Source: Verrucomicrobiota bacterium
GTDB taxonomy: Bacteria; Verrucomicrobiota; Verrucomicrobiia; Methylacidiphilales; Verrucolacustridaceae
Assembly: GCA_010028775.1 (NCBI GenBank)
Contig: RHAF01000070.1
Span: 1-6,603 of the forward strand
Direction: 5' to 3'
DNA: 6,603 bases
Under the pieces are notes generated by a model that saw only the letters and a program-made list of their open reading frames with translations, did no database searches and had not been told where the DNA came from. Position 1 is the stretch's first letter, and every line of letters starts with the position of its first letter. Positions 1-6,463 of the stretch are shown here, one piece after another. Made by a program: the position numbers and the translations under genes.

Positions 1-931
1 CGTGCACAGCTCGATTTTGCGATAGTGCAACCCCAGCTTTTGCAGCACGAGTTCCGCATGACCACATAATTCCTCCAAAGCTTTCATCGACCGGTCCGGG
101 TGCTCAATCCAGACCAATTCCACCTTGTCGAACTGGTGCATCCGGGCCAGACCCCGGGTCTCCTTCCCCGCACTTCCTGCCTCTTTACGGAAACAAGGAG
201 TGTACGCCGCATAACGCTTGGGGAGATCCGCCTCGGTTAAAATCTCCTCACGGTGGAGGTTGGTCACCGGAACCTCCGCTGTGGGAACCAAAAAAAGCTC
301 CCCGCCCTCCGTGGCATACATGTCCTCCCGGAATTTCGGGAGTTGCCCGGTTCCCACCATGCTCGCCTCGCGAACCAAAAAAGGCGGGGAAACCTCGGTG
401 TACCCGTGGGCGCCCGTATGCAGATTCAGCATCCAACTGATCAGGGATCTCTCCAGCTTGGCTCCCGGGCCCTTGTAAACCGCGAAACCGCTTCCGGAGA
501 TTTTGGCCGAGGCGGTGAAATCCAGCATGCCCAACGCCTCCCCCAGGGCCACGTGGTCCTTGGGCTTGAAATCAAACTTCTTGGCCTCTCCCCAGGTCGT
601 AACCACCGGATTGTCCGCCGCCGAACTTCCCTTCGGACATCTCTCCCATGGCAGGTTTGGAATAGAAAGAAGCAGACCTTCCTGCTGTGCCTCCACGTCC
701 GCTACTTTCCTGTCCAATTCCGCAATGCGATCCGACTTTTCCTTCATTCCGGCCATCAGATCGTCCGCTGACTCTCCTTTGGCCTTCCGACCCCCGATTT
801 CCTTGCTGACTCCGCCGCTCTTCGTCCGCCTGCAGAACCTTGGCCAAGCCATCAGTCGCCGCAGCGCCACGCAAAGTCAAACGTGCCCGGACCCCCTCGG
901 GATCTTTGCGAATCATGGCGATATCCAGCAT
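1..931 (-). CDS. serS: Seryl-tRNA synthetase, 3' end outside window, apparent frameshift
   Basis: Class II aminoacyl-tRNA synthetase that charges tRNA-Ser with serine in the cytoplasm. The minus strand starts at ATG 929-931 with MLDIAMIRKDPEGVRARL, a typical SerRS N-terminus. After DEERR (about residue 40) the frame is lost. The protein resumes in another frame at position 810 with VSKEIGGRKAKGE and then stays open to the window edge. The C-terminal frame shows the arm-to-core linker IPNLP (about 645-665), the TGQLPKF segment, the serine-site motif TAEVPVTNL (about 257-283) and class II motif 2 with FRKEAGSAGKETRGL followed by HQFDKVE (about 119-190). The visible part ends at YRKIELCT, so motif 3 is outside the window. 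Compared with E. coli SerRS, about 16 codons are missing at the break. The identification is certain; whether the break is real or an assembly error cannot be decided here. No convincing Shine-Dalgarno precedes the ATG. It is divergent from the Ppx gene. Confidence 0.93.
808..820 (-). other. Frameshift/deletion junction inside serS
   Basis: Minus-strand codons read GAG CGG CGG up to position 812 in the N-terminal frame. From GTC at 808-810 the SerRS sequence continues in a frame displaced by one base, leaving an orphan base at 811. In E. coli SerRS about 17 residues separate the equivalent ERR and SKSIG segments; here one residue plus one base remain. That fits a deletion of about 47 nt in the first helix of the tRNA-binding coiled-coil arm. 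The downstream frame has its own ATG (850-852), but the residues it would encode before VSKEIG (MAWPRFCRRTKSGG) do not resemble SerRS. Confidence 0.75.
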
Positions 932-1017
932 CCGACCATTCAACCTTATCCCCACCCCCTCCGTCGAGGCTCGGCAAACGTTTTGCCGCTGATCCAATAA
1001 CCCGCTTAAACGTCTCT
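932..1017. promoter_or_regulatory. Divergent intergenic region between serS and the Ppx gene
   Basis: These 86 bases separate two divergent starts and should carry promoters for both directions. Toward the Ppx gene there is a weak sigma70-like pair, TTGCCG (983-988) and TTAAAC (1006-1011), with a 17-nt spacer. If used, it would start transcription close to the GTG at 1018, giving a leaderless or nearly leaderless message. Toward serS the best -10-like hexamer is GATAAG (minus strand, 945-950), without a good -35. Only the need for divergent promoters is well supported; the hexamers are weak matches. Confidence 0.4.
972..988. promoter_or_regulatory. Perfect inverted repeat, possible operator
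   Basis: The sequence CGGCAAA-CGT-TTTGCCG has 7-bp arms around a 3-nt centre, with an internal AAACGTTT palindrome. A central CG flanked by A and T tracts resembles operators of LacI-family regulators such as PurR, by established knowledge of that family. It is placed where it could control both serS and the Ppx operon, and it overlaps the possible -35 at 983-988. No regulator gene is in the window, so the binding protein is unknown. Confidence 0.35.
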
Positions 1018-1959
1018 GTGACCAATAGCAGCCTACGCGGAGCCGTTCTCGATCTAGGTTCCAACACCTTCAAACTCCTCCTCGCCGAACAATTTGGCTC
1101 CACCCTGCGTATTCACCACGAAAAGGCCTATCCTGTCCGCTTGGGCGAGGCGGTTGCCAAAACCGGACAATTACAACCCGTCACTTGCCGACGAGCCTTA
1201 CGCGTACTTGCCCACCTCCAACGAAAAATCCTGGCCTTTCGGCCCGACCGAACGGTTGCCGTCGCTACCGGCACTCTTCGCCGGGCCAAGAATGCCAAAT
1301 CTTTTCTTCTGCCCGCCTCCAAAATCCTCCGGACGCCGGTCCGGATTCTCAGTGGACATGAGGAAGGGCGTCTCATTGCCCTCGCCGCCCGAACTCTTTC
1401 GCACGCTCCAAATCCTCGTTTCCACATCGACCTGGGGGGAGGAAGCCTCGAGGTGATCGACTCCCTCCGCCCCCATCATCCGCGGATCGTCAGCCTCAAT
1501 CTGGGGTGCGTGGCCGTCCGGGACACCCTCTTGCCCCAACACCCCCCTTCCCCGGATCAATGGGAACGGGCCATCGGTACCATCCGTCGGTCCCTGAATA
1601 AAATCCCTGCGCCCGCCCGCAAAACCCACGCCACTTTTTCCGGAGGCACCGGGCACGCCTACGCCTGCCTTCTGCAGGGAAAAAACCTGAAAGCCCGAAA
1701 GCTGGAGGGATTCCCCCTGACGCGAACCCGGCTCGAAACTCTCCTCCTCCGGGTCCTCCCTCTTTCCCTTCGCCAGCTCCAAGTCCTTCCCGGCATGCCC
1801 TCCGACCGGGCCTCCGTCGCCCTGCCCGCTTTTTTGGTCCTTCGGGAGGTCATGGAAAAACTAAAACTCTCCTTTGTCCGGTTGACCACTCACGGGTTGC
1901 GTTACGGAGTTTGGCTGGATCGCCTTGCACCCAATCCCCTAACCAAAATCCTTCGATGA
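1018..1959 (+). CDS. Ppx/GppA family phosphatase (short, catalytic domains only)
   Basis: Exopolyphosphatase / guanosine pentaphosphate phosphohydrolase family (ASKHA fold), expected to release phosphate from polyphosphate or convert pppGpp to ppGpp in the cytoplasm. From the GTG start (313 aa) the family motifs appear in order: phosphate 1 loop DLGSN (residues 12-16), ATGTLRRAKN (83-92), the catalytic-Glu motif ILSGHEEG (110-117), phosphate 2 DLGGGSLE (138-145), SLNLG (159-163) and FSGGT (207-211). An HGLRYG segment lies near the end. The length matches two-domain members such as the Aquifex enzyme, whereas E. coli Ppx is about 510 aa with an extra HD-type C-terminal region. GTG 1018 was chosen because it puts the first strand six to ten residues in, as is usual; ATG 883 would run through the serS start and add proline-rich sequence unlike the family. 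The stop overlaps the next ATG (ATGA). Ppx versus GppA specificity cannot be assigned. Confidence 0.88.
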   Translation: MTNSSLRGAVLDLGSNTFKLLLAEQFGSTLRIHHEKAYPVRLGEAVAKTGQLQPVTCRRALRVLAHLQRKILAFRPDRTVAVATGTLRRAKNAKSFLLPASKILRTPVRILSGHEEGRLIALAARTLSHAPNPRFHIDLGGGSLEVIDSLRPHHPRIVSLNLGCVAVRDTLLPQHPPSPDQWERAIGTIRRSLNKIPAPARKTHATFSGGTGHAYACLLQGKNLKARKLEGFPLTRTRLETLLLRVLPLSLRQLQVLPGMPSDRASVALPAFLVLREVMEKLKLSFVRLTTHGLRYGVWLDRLAPNPLTKILR

Positions 1960-2549
1960 AGCAAGAATCACGTTTGGTTCGGGAAGCACGGGCCCTGATG
2001 AAACAACACGAACGCGAACCCGAGCACGTTCAGCATGTGACCCAATGGGCCGTTTATCTCTTCGAGGAACTCCGCCCCCTTCACCGGCTGGAAAAGATGG
2101 ATTTGGAATTTCTCACCGCGGCCGCTCTCCTGCACGACACCGGCTGGTCCACCGCCACCGAGGAGCGCCCTCATCACAAGGAATCCGCCCGCCTGATCCG
2201 GGAGTACTCCTGGAAAACCCTGTCCAATCAGGAGAGGGAGTTTGTCGCTCTGATCGCCCGCTACCACCGAAAAAGCCCGCCCTCTCTACTCCACAAGCGC
2301 TACGCCAACCTTCCGAAAAAAAGAAAAGAGGCCCTGCGCATCCTAGCCGCTATTTTGCGTGTGGCCGATGCCATGGACCGATCCCACCGCCAATCCCTCC
2401 ATCCAGCCGGTCTTCAGCTGCGTCCGGGGGTATGTCTGATTTTGGTCAGTGGGAATGGCACGGAAGAGGCCTCGTTCGGTTTGGAACGCAAAGGGGATCT
2501 CTTTCGGCAGTCTTTCGATCGTCAGCCATTCCTCCAGTTGACCTCCTAG
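1956..2549 (+). CDS. HD-domain protein, equivalent of the detached Ppx C-terminal domain
   Basis: A 197-aa protein with an HD phosphohydrolase fold. Candidate metal ligands in order are H24 or H27 (HVQHV), H60-D61 in ALLHDTGW, H73/H74 in HHKESARLI, H104 in LIARYHRKSPP, and D138 in ILRVADAMDRSH. The spacing and wording of ARYHRK and LRVADAMDRSH match the C-terminal HD region of long Ppx/GppA proteins. The ATG at 1956 overlaps the TGA of the upstream Ppx gene by four bases, so the two are probably translationally coupled and may form one functional enzyme from two chains. A start at ATG 1911 is possible but lies deep in the previous gene, and the added residues are not family-like. No Shine-Dalgarno is seen, which fits re-initiation after the Ppx stop. 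A free-standing HD nucleotidase is the alternative; residues typical of RelA/SpoT hydrolases were not seen. Confidence 0.82.
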   Translation: MKQESRLVREARALMKQHEREPEHVQHVTQWAVYLFEELRPLHRLEKMDLEFLTAAALLHDTGWSTATEERPHHKESARLIREYSWKTLSNQEREFVALIARYHRKSPPSLLHKRYANLPKKRKEALRILAAILRVADAMDRSHRQSLHPAGLQLRPGVCLILVSGNGTEEASFGLERKGDLFRQSFDRQPFLQLTS

Positions 2550-2591
2550 CCGGATGGCACGCGGGCACCGTTCTGCTTAAATTGAACCTCG

Positions 2592-3770
2592 ATGAGCATG
2601 AAACGCTGGCGCCCCCAATTGATCGCCTTGGCCATCCTATTGGCCTTTGTCGGATTCTCCGCCAGCTACGTGCGTTACTTTGTCCGTGCCCGAACCCATA
2701 GCGTCATCGTCTTTTTTGTCCCCGGAGCCAGCCCCGAACTCCTCTCCCTTGCCCAAGCACGCGACCCCAACCGCCAGCTTTCCGCGTTGGGCAATGCCGA
2801 CTCCATGGCATTTGTGGAGACCCAAGCCACCGACCGTCTGACCGGCGATGCCGCCGCCTTGGCCTCTTTTCTCGCCACGGGCGAACCCACCCCGTCCGGT
2901 CGGCTCAGCCTCCGTTACGACGGCAAACCGGCCGACACCCTTCTCTATCAGGCTCAACGAAGTGGTCGCGCAGTGGGGATCATCTCCACAGGTTCCATCA
3001 CCTCGCCGGGAGTAGCCGCTTTTTACGCCCACCAGCCCGATGCCTCCGTCTCCGCCACCATCGCCAACCAACTGCTCGACTCCACCCGCATTGACCTGAT
3101 CTTCGGCGGGGGCCGGGAAATCTTCACATCAGAGAAAAAAGCCGGCCATCGCGACCTTGAGCAGGAGGCCCAGAAACTCGATTACACCATGATCTTCGAC
3201 CGAAGCGGTCTTGAAACCTTTCCCGCATGGAATACCCGCCGCATTCTGGGACTCTTTTCCTCCACCGACCTGCCGCTCGCGGCCGCTGAGGACGGCTCCG
3301 GAACCATTCGCCTGGCCGACATGGTTCGCCGGGCGGTGGAGACCCTCGCCTACAATCTGCTTGGCTATTTTCTGGTCATCGACCACCCCTTGGTGGGCGC
3401 CGCCGCCGGGCAGAACCGGGCCGACTTGGCCGCCCGCCAGATTCAGGAGCTCGACCGTGCGGTTGATACCGCCCGCAAATACGCGGGAAAGAATGCGCTC
3501 ATCCTGGTCTACTGCCCTTACTCCGTTGGTGGCTTTCAATTTCTAGAGGCCGCTCCCAATGAAAAGAAATCCTCCGGCCGGCTTTCCCCGCTCTCTTGGC
3601 ACAACGGTCCTGGAAGAAGGGGTTCCGATCCTGCCGCCTTTTCAACCGGCAAACCAGGCGTTCCCTCCGCTGGTCTGGGTTGGGTTGCGGCCTACGGCAA
3701 AGGCGCCGAGAAGATCCATGGCATTCTCAACCCGGGCGAACTCCACGCCATTCTCAGCCGCCAACTCTGA
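2592..3770 (+). CDS. Membrane-anchored alkaline-phosphatase-like protein, probably catalytically inactive
   Basis: A 392-aa protein with the alkaline phosphatase (PhoA family) plan: SVIVFFVPG (37-45), the nucleophile-loop equivalent LTGDAAALASFLATGEPT (83-100), GIISTGSITSPGVAAFYAHQPD-type segment (129-150), DLIFGGGREIF (168-178), LADMVRRAVETL (241-252), GYFLVIDHPL (258-267), VYCPYSVGG (306-314), and a C-terminal VAAYGKGAEKIHGIL (365-379). Active-site residues are replaced. Ala87 sits at the nucleophilic Ser, the first metal-binding Asp of GDG is lost, VEG..ID..H became VIDHPLVGAAAG, and the DH of TADH became PY. The N-terminus has K4, R5, R7 and then a hydrophobic stretch (about 9-30), which suggests a signal anchor with the domain outside the cytoplasmic membrane. 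ATG 2592 was used; ATG 2598 is equally possible. It lies 42 bases after the HD gene and shares four bases with rsmA. The family assignment is solid; the function is unknown. Confidence 0.8.
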   Translation: MSMKRWRPQLIALAILLAFVGFSASYVRYFVRARTHSVIVFFVPGASPELLSLAQARDPNRQLSALGNADSMAFVETQATDRLTGDAAALASFLATGEPTPSGRLSLRYDGKPADTLLYQAQRSGRAVGIISTGSITSPGVAAFYAHQPDASVSATIANQLLDSTRIDLIFGGGREIFTSEKKAGHRDLEQEAQKLDYTMIFDRSGLETFPAWNTRRILGLFSSTDLPLAAAEDGSGTIRLADMVRRAVETLAYNLLGYFLVIDHPLVGAAAGQNRADLAARQIQELDRAVDTARKYAGKNALILVYCPYSVGGFQFLEAAPNEKKSSGRLSPLSWHNGPGRRGSDPAAFSTGKPGVPSAGLGWVAAYGKGAEKIHGILNPGELHAILSRQL

Positions 3771-4531
3771 ACACCACCCGGATCAAGGAAATCCTGGCGG
3801 CCCATGGCCTCCGCCCGCTCCGTCAGCTTGGCCAAAACTTTCTGGCCGAACCCGCCCTGGCCACGGTCATTGCCCATGCCCTCCCTAAATCCACGCACGA
3901 ACCTGTTCAGGAAATCGGACCTGGATTGGGCGCACTGACCCGGGCCCTCCTGACCATCGGACACACGGTGGAGGCTTTCGAGGTCGACCAAGGACTGATT
4001 CGCTGGCTTCGAACCGAGTTTCAGGAAGAACCGCGTTTCCGGCTCATCGAGGGCGACGCCCTAAAAACCCTGCCCCAAAATCCTCCCCGCTCCATCGTCT
4101 GCGGCAATCTTCCCTATGCCATTTCCACACCCTTGCTGGCCCAACTTGCCCTTAGACCGATACCCCCCGAGACCATCGTGGTGACGCTACAGAAAGAAGT
4201 GGCAGACCGCTACGCCGCCACTCCCCGCACTCCGGACTACGGGGCCGTCACCGTCTTGCTCCAATCCGTCTTCACCATTGAAAGAATTCGGCAACTACCT
4301 CCCGAAGTCTTCTACCCGCGTCCACAGATTGATTCCACCGTGCTTCGCCTGGTTCGCCATGATTCTCTGCCTCCGGATCGTGTGGGCTTTCACGCTTTTG
4401 TGAAAAAGGGGTTTTCCCAACGCCGAAAAAAGCTGAAAGGCCTTTTGCCGGTAGATCTCGACCGGCGGGGCGAGGAACTCGATCCTGCCGAATGGTGCGA
4501 TCTCTATGAACGTAGTGGACGAAAGATTTGA
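3767..4531 (+). CDS. rsmA: 16S rRNA (adenine1518/1519-N6)-dimethyltransferase, probable CTG start
   Basis: RsmA (KsgA) dimethylates two adjacent adenines in helix 45 of 16S rRNA late in 30S assembly, using S-adenosylmethionine. From position 3767 (254 aa) the motifs are LGQNFL (21-26), SAM loop EIGPGLGALT (49-58), acidic FEVD (71-74), EGDAL (95-99), catalytic NLPY (114-117), LQKEVADRYAA (141-151), YPRPQIDS (183-190) and the C-terminal KKGFSQRRKKLKGLL (213-227). No ATG, GTG or TTG lies between the upstream stop and the core. CTG 3767-3769 overlaps the preceding TGA as CTGA and yields NTTRIKEIL, the usual N-terminus of the family, so CTG is the best start. ATG 3596 would add 57 unrelated residues read out of frame through the phosphatase-like gene; a TTG near 3680 would add 28-29. 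The 3' end overlaps the Nudix gene by 26 bases. Confidence 0.93.
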   Translation: MNTTRIKEILAAHGLRPLRQLGQNFLAEPALATVIAHALPKSTHEPVQEIGPGLGALTRALLTIGHTVEAFEVDQGLIRWLRTEFQEEPRFRLIEGDALKTLPQNPPRSIVCGNLPYAISTPLLAQLALRPIPPETIVVTLQKEVADRYAATPRTPDYGAVTVLLQSVFTIERIRQLPPEVFYPRPQIDSTVLRLVRHDSLPPDRVGFHAFVKKGFSQRRKKLKGLLPVDLDRRGEELDPAEWCDLYERSGRKI

Positions 4532-5015
4532 TATCGTGGATCGGGACGACCGGGTGGTCGGATCCGCTCCCCGCTCGGAAATCCACGCCCAGGGCCTGCT
4601 CCACCGCGCCGTCCATATTTGGGTCTTCCATGACGATGGTCGCCTCCTTCTTCAAAAGAGGTCGCTCTCCAAGGATCGGGAACCCGGTCGCTGGACCTCC
4701 AGCGTAAGCGGCCACGTCAACTCCGGGGAAGAATATGATGTCGCCATGCTCCGGGAAATTCCTGAAGAGATCGGCGTTCCCGCACTGACCTGCCGTCATC
4801 TGGCCCGCTTGAAATATTTCCCCGCCTGTCGCGAGACCGATCAGGAGTTTGTTTGGTTGTATCGGGCCATCCATACCGGCCCCTTCAAACCCGACCCAAC
4901 TGAAGTCGCCGGATTAGAATGGTTCACGCCTGCCCAGATAGACCAGATGCTCATTCACCAACCCTCTGACTTCTCTTCATGTCTGAGGATGCTTTGGGAG
5001 CAACGCCCTCAGTGA
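4506..5015 (+). CDS. Nudix hydrolase, IPP-isomerase-like
   Basis: A 169-aa Nudix protein. The box GX5EX7REUXEEXGU is perfect from G69 to V91 (G, E75, REIPEEIGV), so it should bind Mg2+ and act on a diphosphate-linked substrate. Overall layout matches type 1 isopentenyl-diphosphate isomerase and YfcD-like Nudix proteins: an N-terminal FDIVDRDDRVVG strand pair, H27 and H33 at the positions of E. coli Idi H25 and H32, WTSSVSGH (63-70) at the position of WTNSVCGH, and E114 in DQEF near Idi Glu116. The catalytic Cys67 of Idi is Ser68 here, so ordinary Idi activity is doubtful; a hydrolase is the safer call. The ATG lies 26 bases inside the rsmA end, without Shine-Dalgarno. It overlaps the desaturase gene downstream, which suggests, but does not prove, an isoprenoid-related job. 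Confidence 0.85.
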   Translation: MNVVDERFDIVDRDDRVVGSAPRSEIHAQGLLHRAVHIWVFHDDGRLLLQKRSLSKDREPGRWTSSVSGHVNSGEEYDVAMLREIPEEIGVPALTCRHLARLKYFPACRETDQEFVWLYRAIHTGPFKPDPTEVAGLEWFTPAQIDQMLIHQPSDFSSCLRMLWEQRPQ

Positions 5016-6463
5016 GCCGGCTCAGCGGAAAATCAGCCGTGGTGGTGGGAGGGGGAATTGGCGGTCTTGCCGCCGCCCTTCGGCTAAGGCGGGCAGGCTG
5101 CCGTGTCACCCTTTTGGAAAAAAACGAAACGGTCGGAGGTAAGGTGGCAGAGCGAAAGGCGAGCGGCTTCCGATGGGATCTTGGCCCCTCCCTTTTCACC
5201 ATGCCCCAGATTCTCGACCGCCTGTTCGCCGATCTCGGGGAATCGAGAAACGATTACCTCACCTTGGAGCCCCTCTCCCCCACCTGCCGATACCGTTGGG
5301 CCGACGGCTACCGGTTTGACGAAAATGAGTTCTTCTGGTCACGCCCTGATTCAGCCCGCCTGCTGCGCCATGCGGAGGGACTTTACAAACTCTCCGCGCC
5401 GGCATTTCTGGAAAACGACCCCTCGGAAGTCTGGAAAAAAATCCTAAATCCGGCACTTCTTCCCCTGCTTCGTTTCCTGCCCTCGATGAGCCCCTTTCAA
5501 TCCCTCGCCACCGCTTCCCGCCATTTCTATTCCGACCCCCACCTACAACAGTTCCTACAACGCTTTGCCACCTACAACGGCAGCGATCCGGAGTTCACCC
5601 CCGCCACTTTCGCCGTCATTCCCTATGTCCAAGCCCGCTTCGGTGGGTGGTATATCCGTGGCGGAATTCGCCGGTTGGCCGAAGCCCTTCTTCAACTCGC
5701 CGAAAAGCATGGTATGGAGGTCCAGACTTCAGCAGAGGTGCGCTCCATCGACCCCACTGGTGTGACGTTGACCTCGGGCAAAAAGATCTCGGCTGATCTA
5801 ATATTCCACAATGGTGACGTTCTCAGGGCCCATCAAAAGCTGATCCAGCACCCCGGGGTATCGAAAGTTGCCAATCAAATGGCCAAACCCGAACGAGCCA
5901 TCTCCGGCTTTGTCGTTCTCCTGGGGGTTAGAGGCAAGGATCCATCCCTCGCCCACCACAACATCTTCTTTTCCGATAACTATCCGCTTGAGTTTCAACA
6001 GATGTTTCGTGAGAAACAGCCTGCCGAGAATCCCACCATTTACCTGTGCCTCAATTCGATTACGGATCCGGACTCCGCGCCACCGGAACACGATAATTAC
6101 TTCCTCTTGGTGAATGCCCCTGCCGACACCACGCGCATCGATTGGGCCAAGGAATCGCCGAAATACGCTGACCGTATTATCCAGATTCTTGATAAAAGGT
6201 TTCTGCCCGGGCTTAAGTCAAAAATCGTCCACCAGGAATGGTTCTCCCCGGCCGATTTCGAATCCAGGGATGGCGTCGTCGGTGGATCTCTTTACGGTTG
6301 GGCCTCGCACGGAATGATGCCCTCTTTTCTGCGTCCACCGATTCGTTCCAAGCTTCTTCGCAACCTCTACTTTGTGGGCGGCACCACCCATCCCGGCGGA
6401 GGTTTGCCCCTGGTTCTCCTCTCAGCCGAAATTGCGGTGCGCCTCGCAAACCGATCGGCCTAA
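4979..6463 (+). CDS. Phytoene desaturase family FAD oxidoreductase (CrtI/CrtN type)
   Basis: FAD-dependent desaturase/isomerase of the carotenoid type, which would introduce double bases into C40 phytoene or C30 diapophytoene/squalene-derived chains at the membrane. In 494 aa it shows the dinucleotide fold VVVGGGIGGLAAALRL (21-36), the ribose-binding acid E47 in TLLEKN, VGGKV (52-56), WDLGPSLF (66-73), a central GGWYIRGGI...LAEALLQLAE region (222-242), and the CrtI-family C-terminal FAD motif VGGTTHPGGGLPLVLLSAE (466-484). Length is normal. The C30 or C40 substrate, or a later step such as CrtD, CrtO or CrtP, cannot be told from sequence. The ATG at 4979 is used. GTG at 5012 is a real alternative: it forms a GTGA overlap with the Nudix stop, has GGGAG at 4996-5000 and gives 483 aa with a shorter, more typical lead to the FAD strand. 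No Shine-Dalgarno precedes ATG 4979. The gene ends convergently with the E2 gene. Confidence 0.88.
   Translation: MSEDALGATPSVSRLSGKSAVVVGGGIGGLAAALRLRRAGCRVTLLEKNETVGGKVAERKASGFRWDLGPSLFTMPQILDRLFADLGESRNDYLTLEPLSPTCRYRWADGYRFDENEFFWSRPDSARLLRHAEGLYKLSAPAFLENDPSEVWKKILNPALLPLLRFLPSMSPFQSLATASRHFYSDPHLQQFLQRFATYNGSDPEFTPATFAVIPYVQARFGGWYIRGGIRRLAEALLQLAEKHGMEVQTSAEVRSIDPTGVTLTSGKKISADLIFHNGDVLRAHQKLIQHPGVSKVANQMAKPERAISGFVVLLGVRGKDPSLAHHNIFFSDNYPLEFQQMFREKQPAENPTIYLCLNSITDPDSAPPEHDNYFLLVNAPADTTRIDWAKESPKYADRIIQILDKRFLPGLKSKIVHQEWFSPADFESRDGVVGGSLYGWASHGMMPSFLRPPIRSKLLRNLYFVGGTTHPGGGLPLVLLSAEIAVRLANRSA

Noticed and set aside
808..852. Programmed ribosomal frameshifting in serS
   Set aside because: No slippery heptamer or downstream structure is evident, and a frameshift alone would not restore the missing arm residues.
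253..1000. Open frames on the plus strand opposite serS, for example 253-771 and 503-1000
   Set aside because: They are antisense to clear SerRS sequence and show no family motifs.
883..1017. ATG 883 as start of the Ppx gene
   Set aside because: It would begin inside serS on the opposite strand and add 45 residues not found in the family.
1198..1782. Open frame of 194 codons on the minus strand inside the Ppx gene
   Set aside because: It lies opposite conserved Ppx motifs and its translation is low-complexity Gly/Arg/Glu-rich; GC-rich coding DNA often leaves the opposite strand open.
2045..2701. Plus-strand open frame of 218 codons overlapping the HD gene
   Set aside because: The HD motifs are in another frame and this product is Pro/Arg/Ser-rich without domains.
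3596..3766. ATG 3596 as start of rsmA
   Set aside because: The 57 extra residues overlap the phosphatase-like gene out of frame and are basic and unlike any RsmA N-terminus.
4272..4874. Open frame of 200 codons on the minus strand across the rsmA-Nudix junction
   Set aside because: The plus strand carries convincing RsmA and Nudix motifs throughout, and the antisense product has no recognisable domain.
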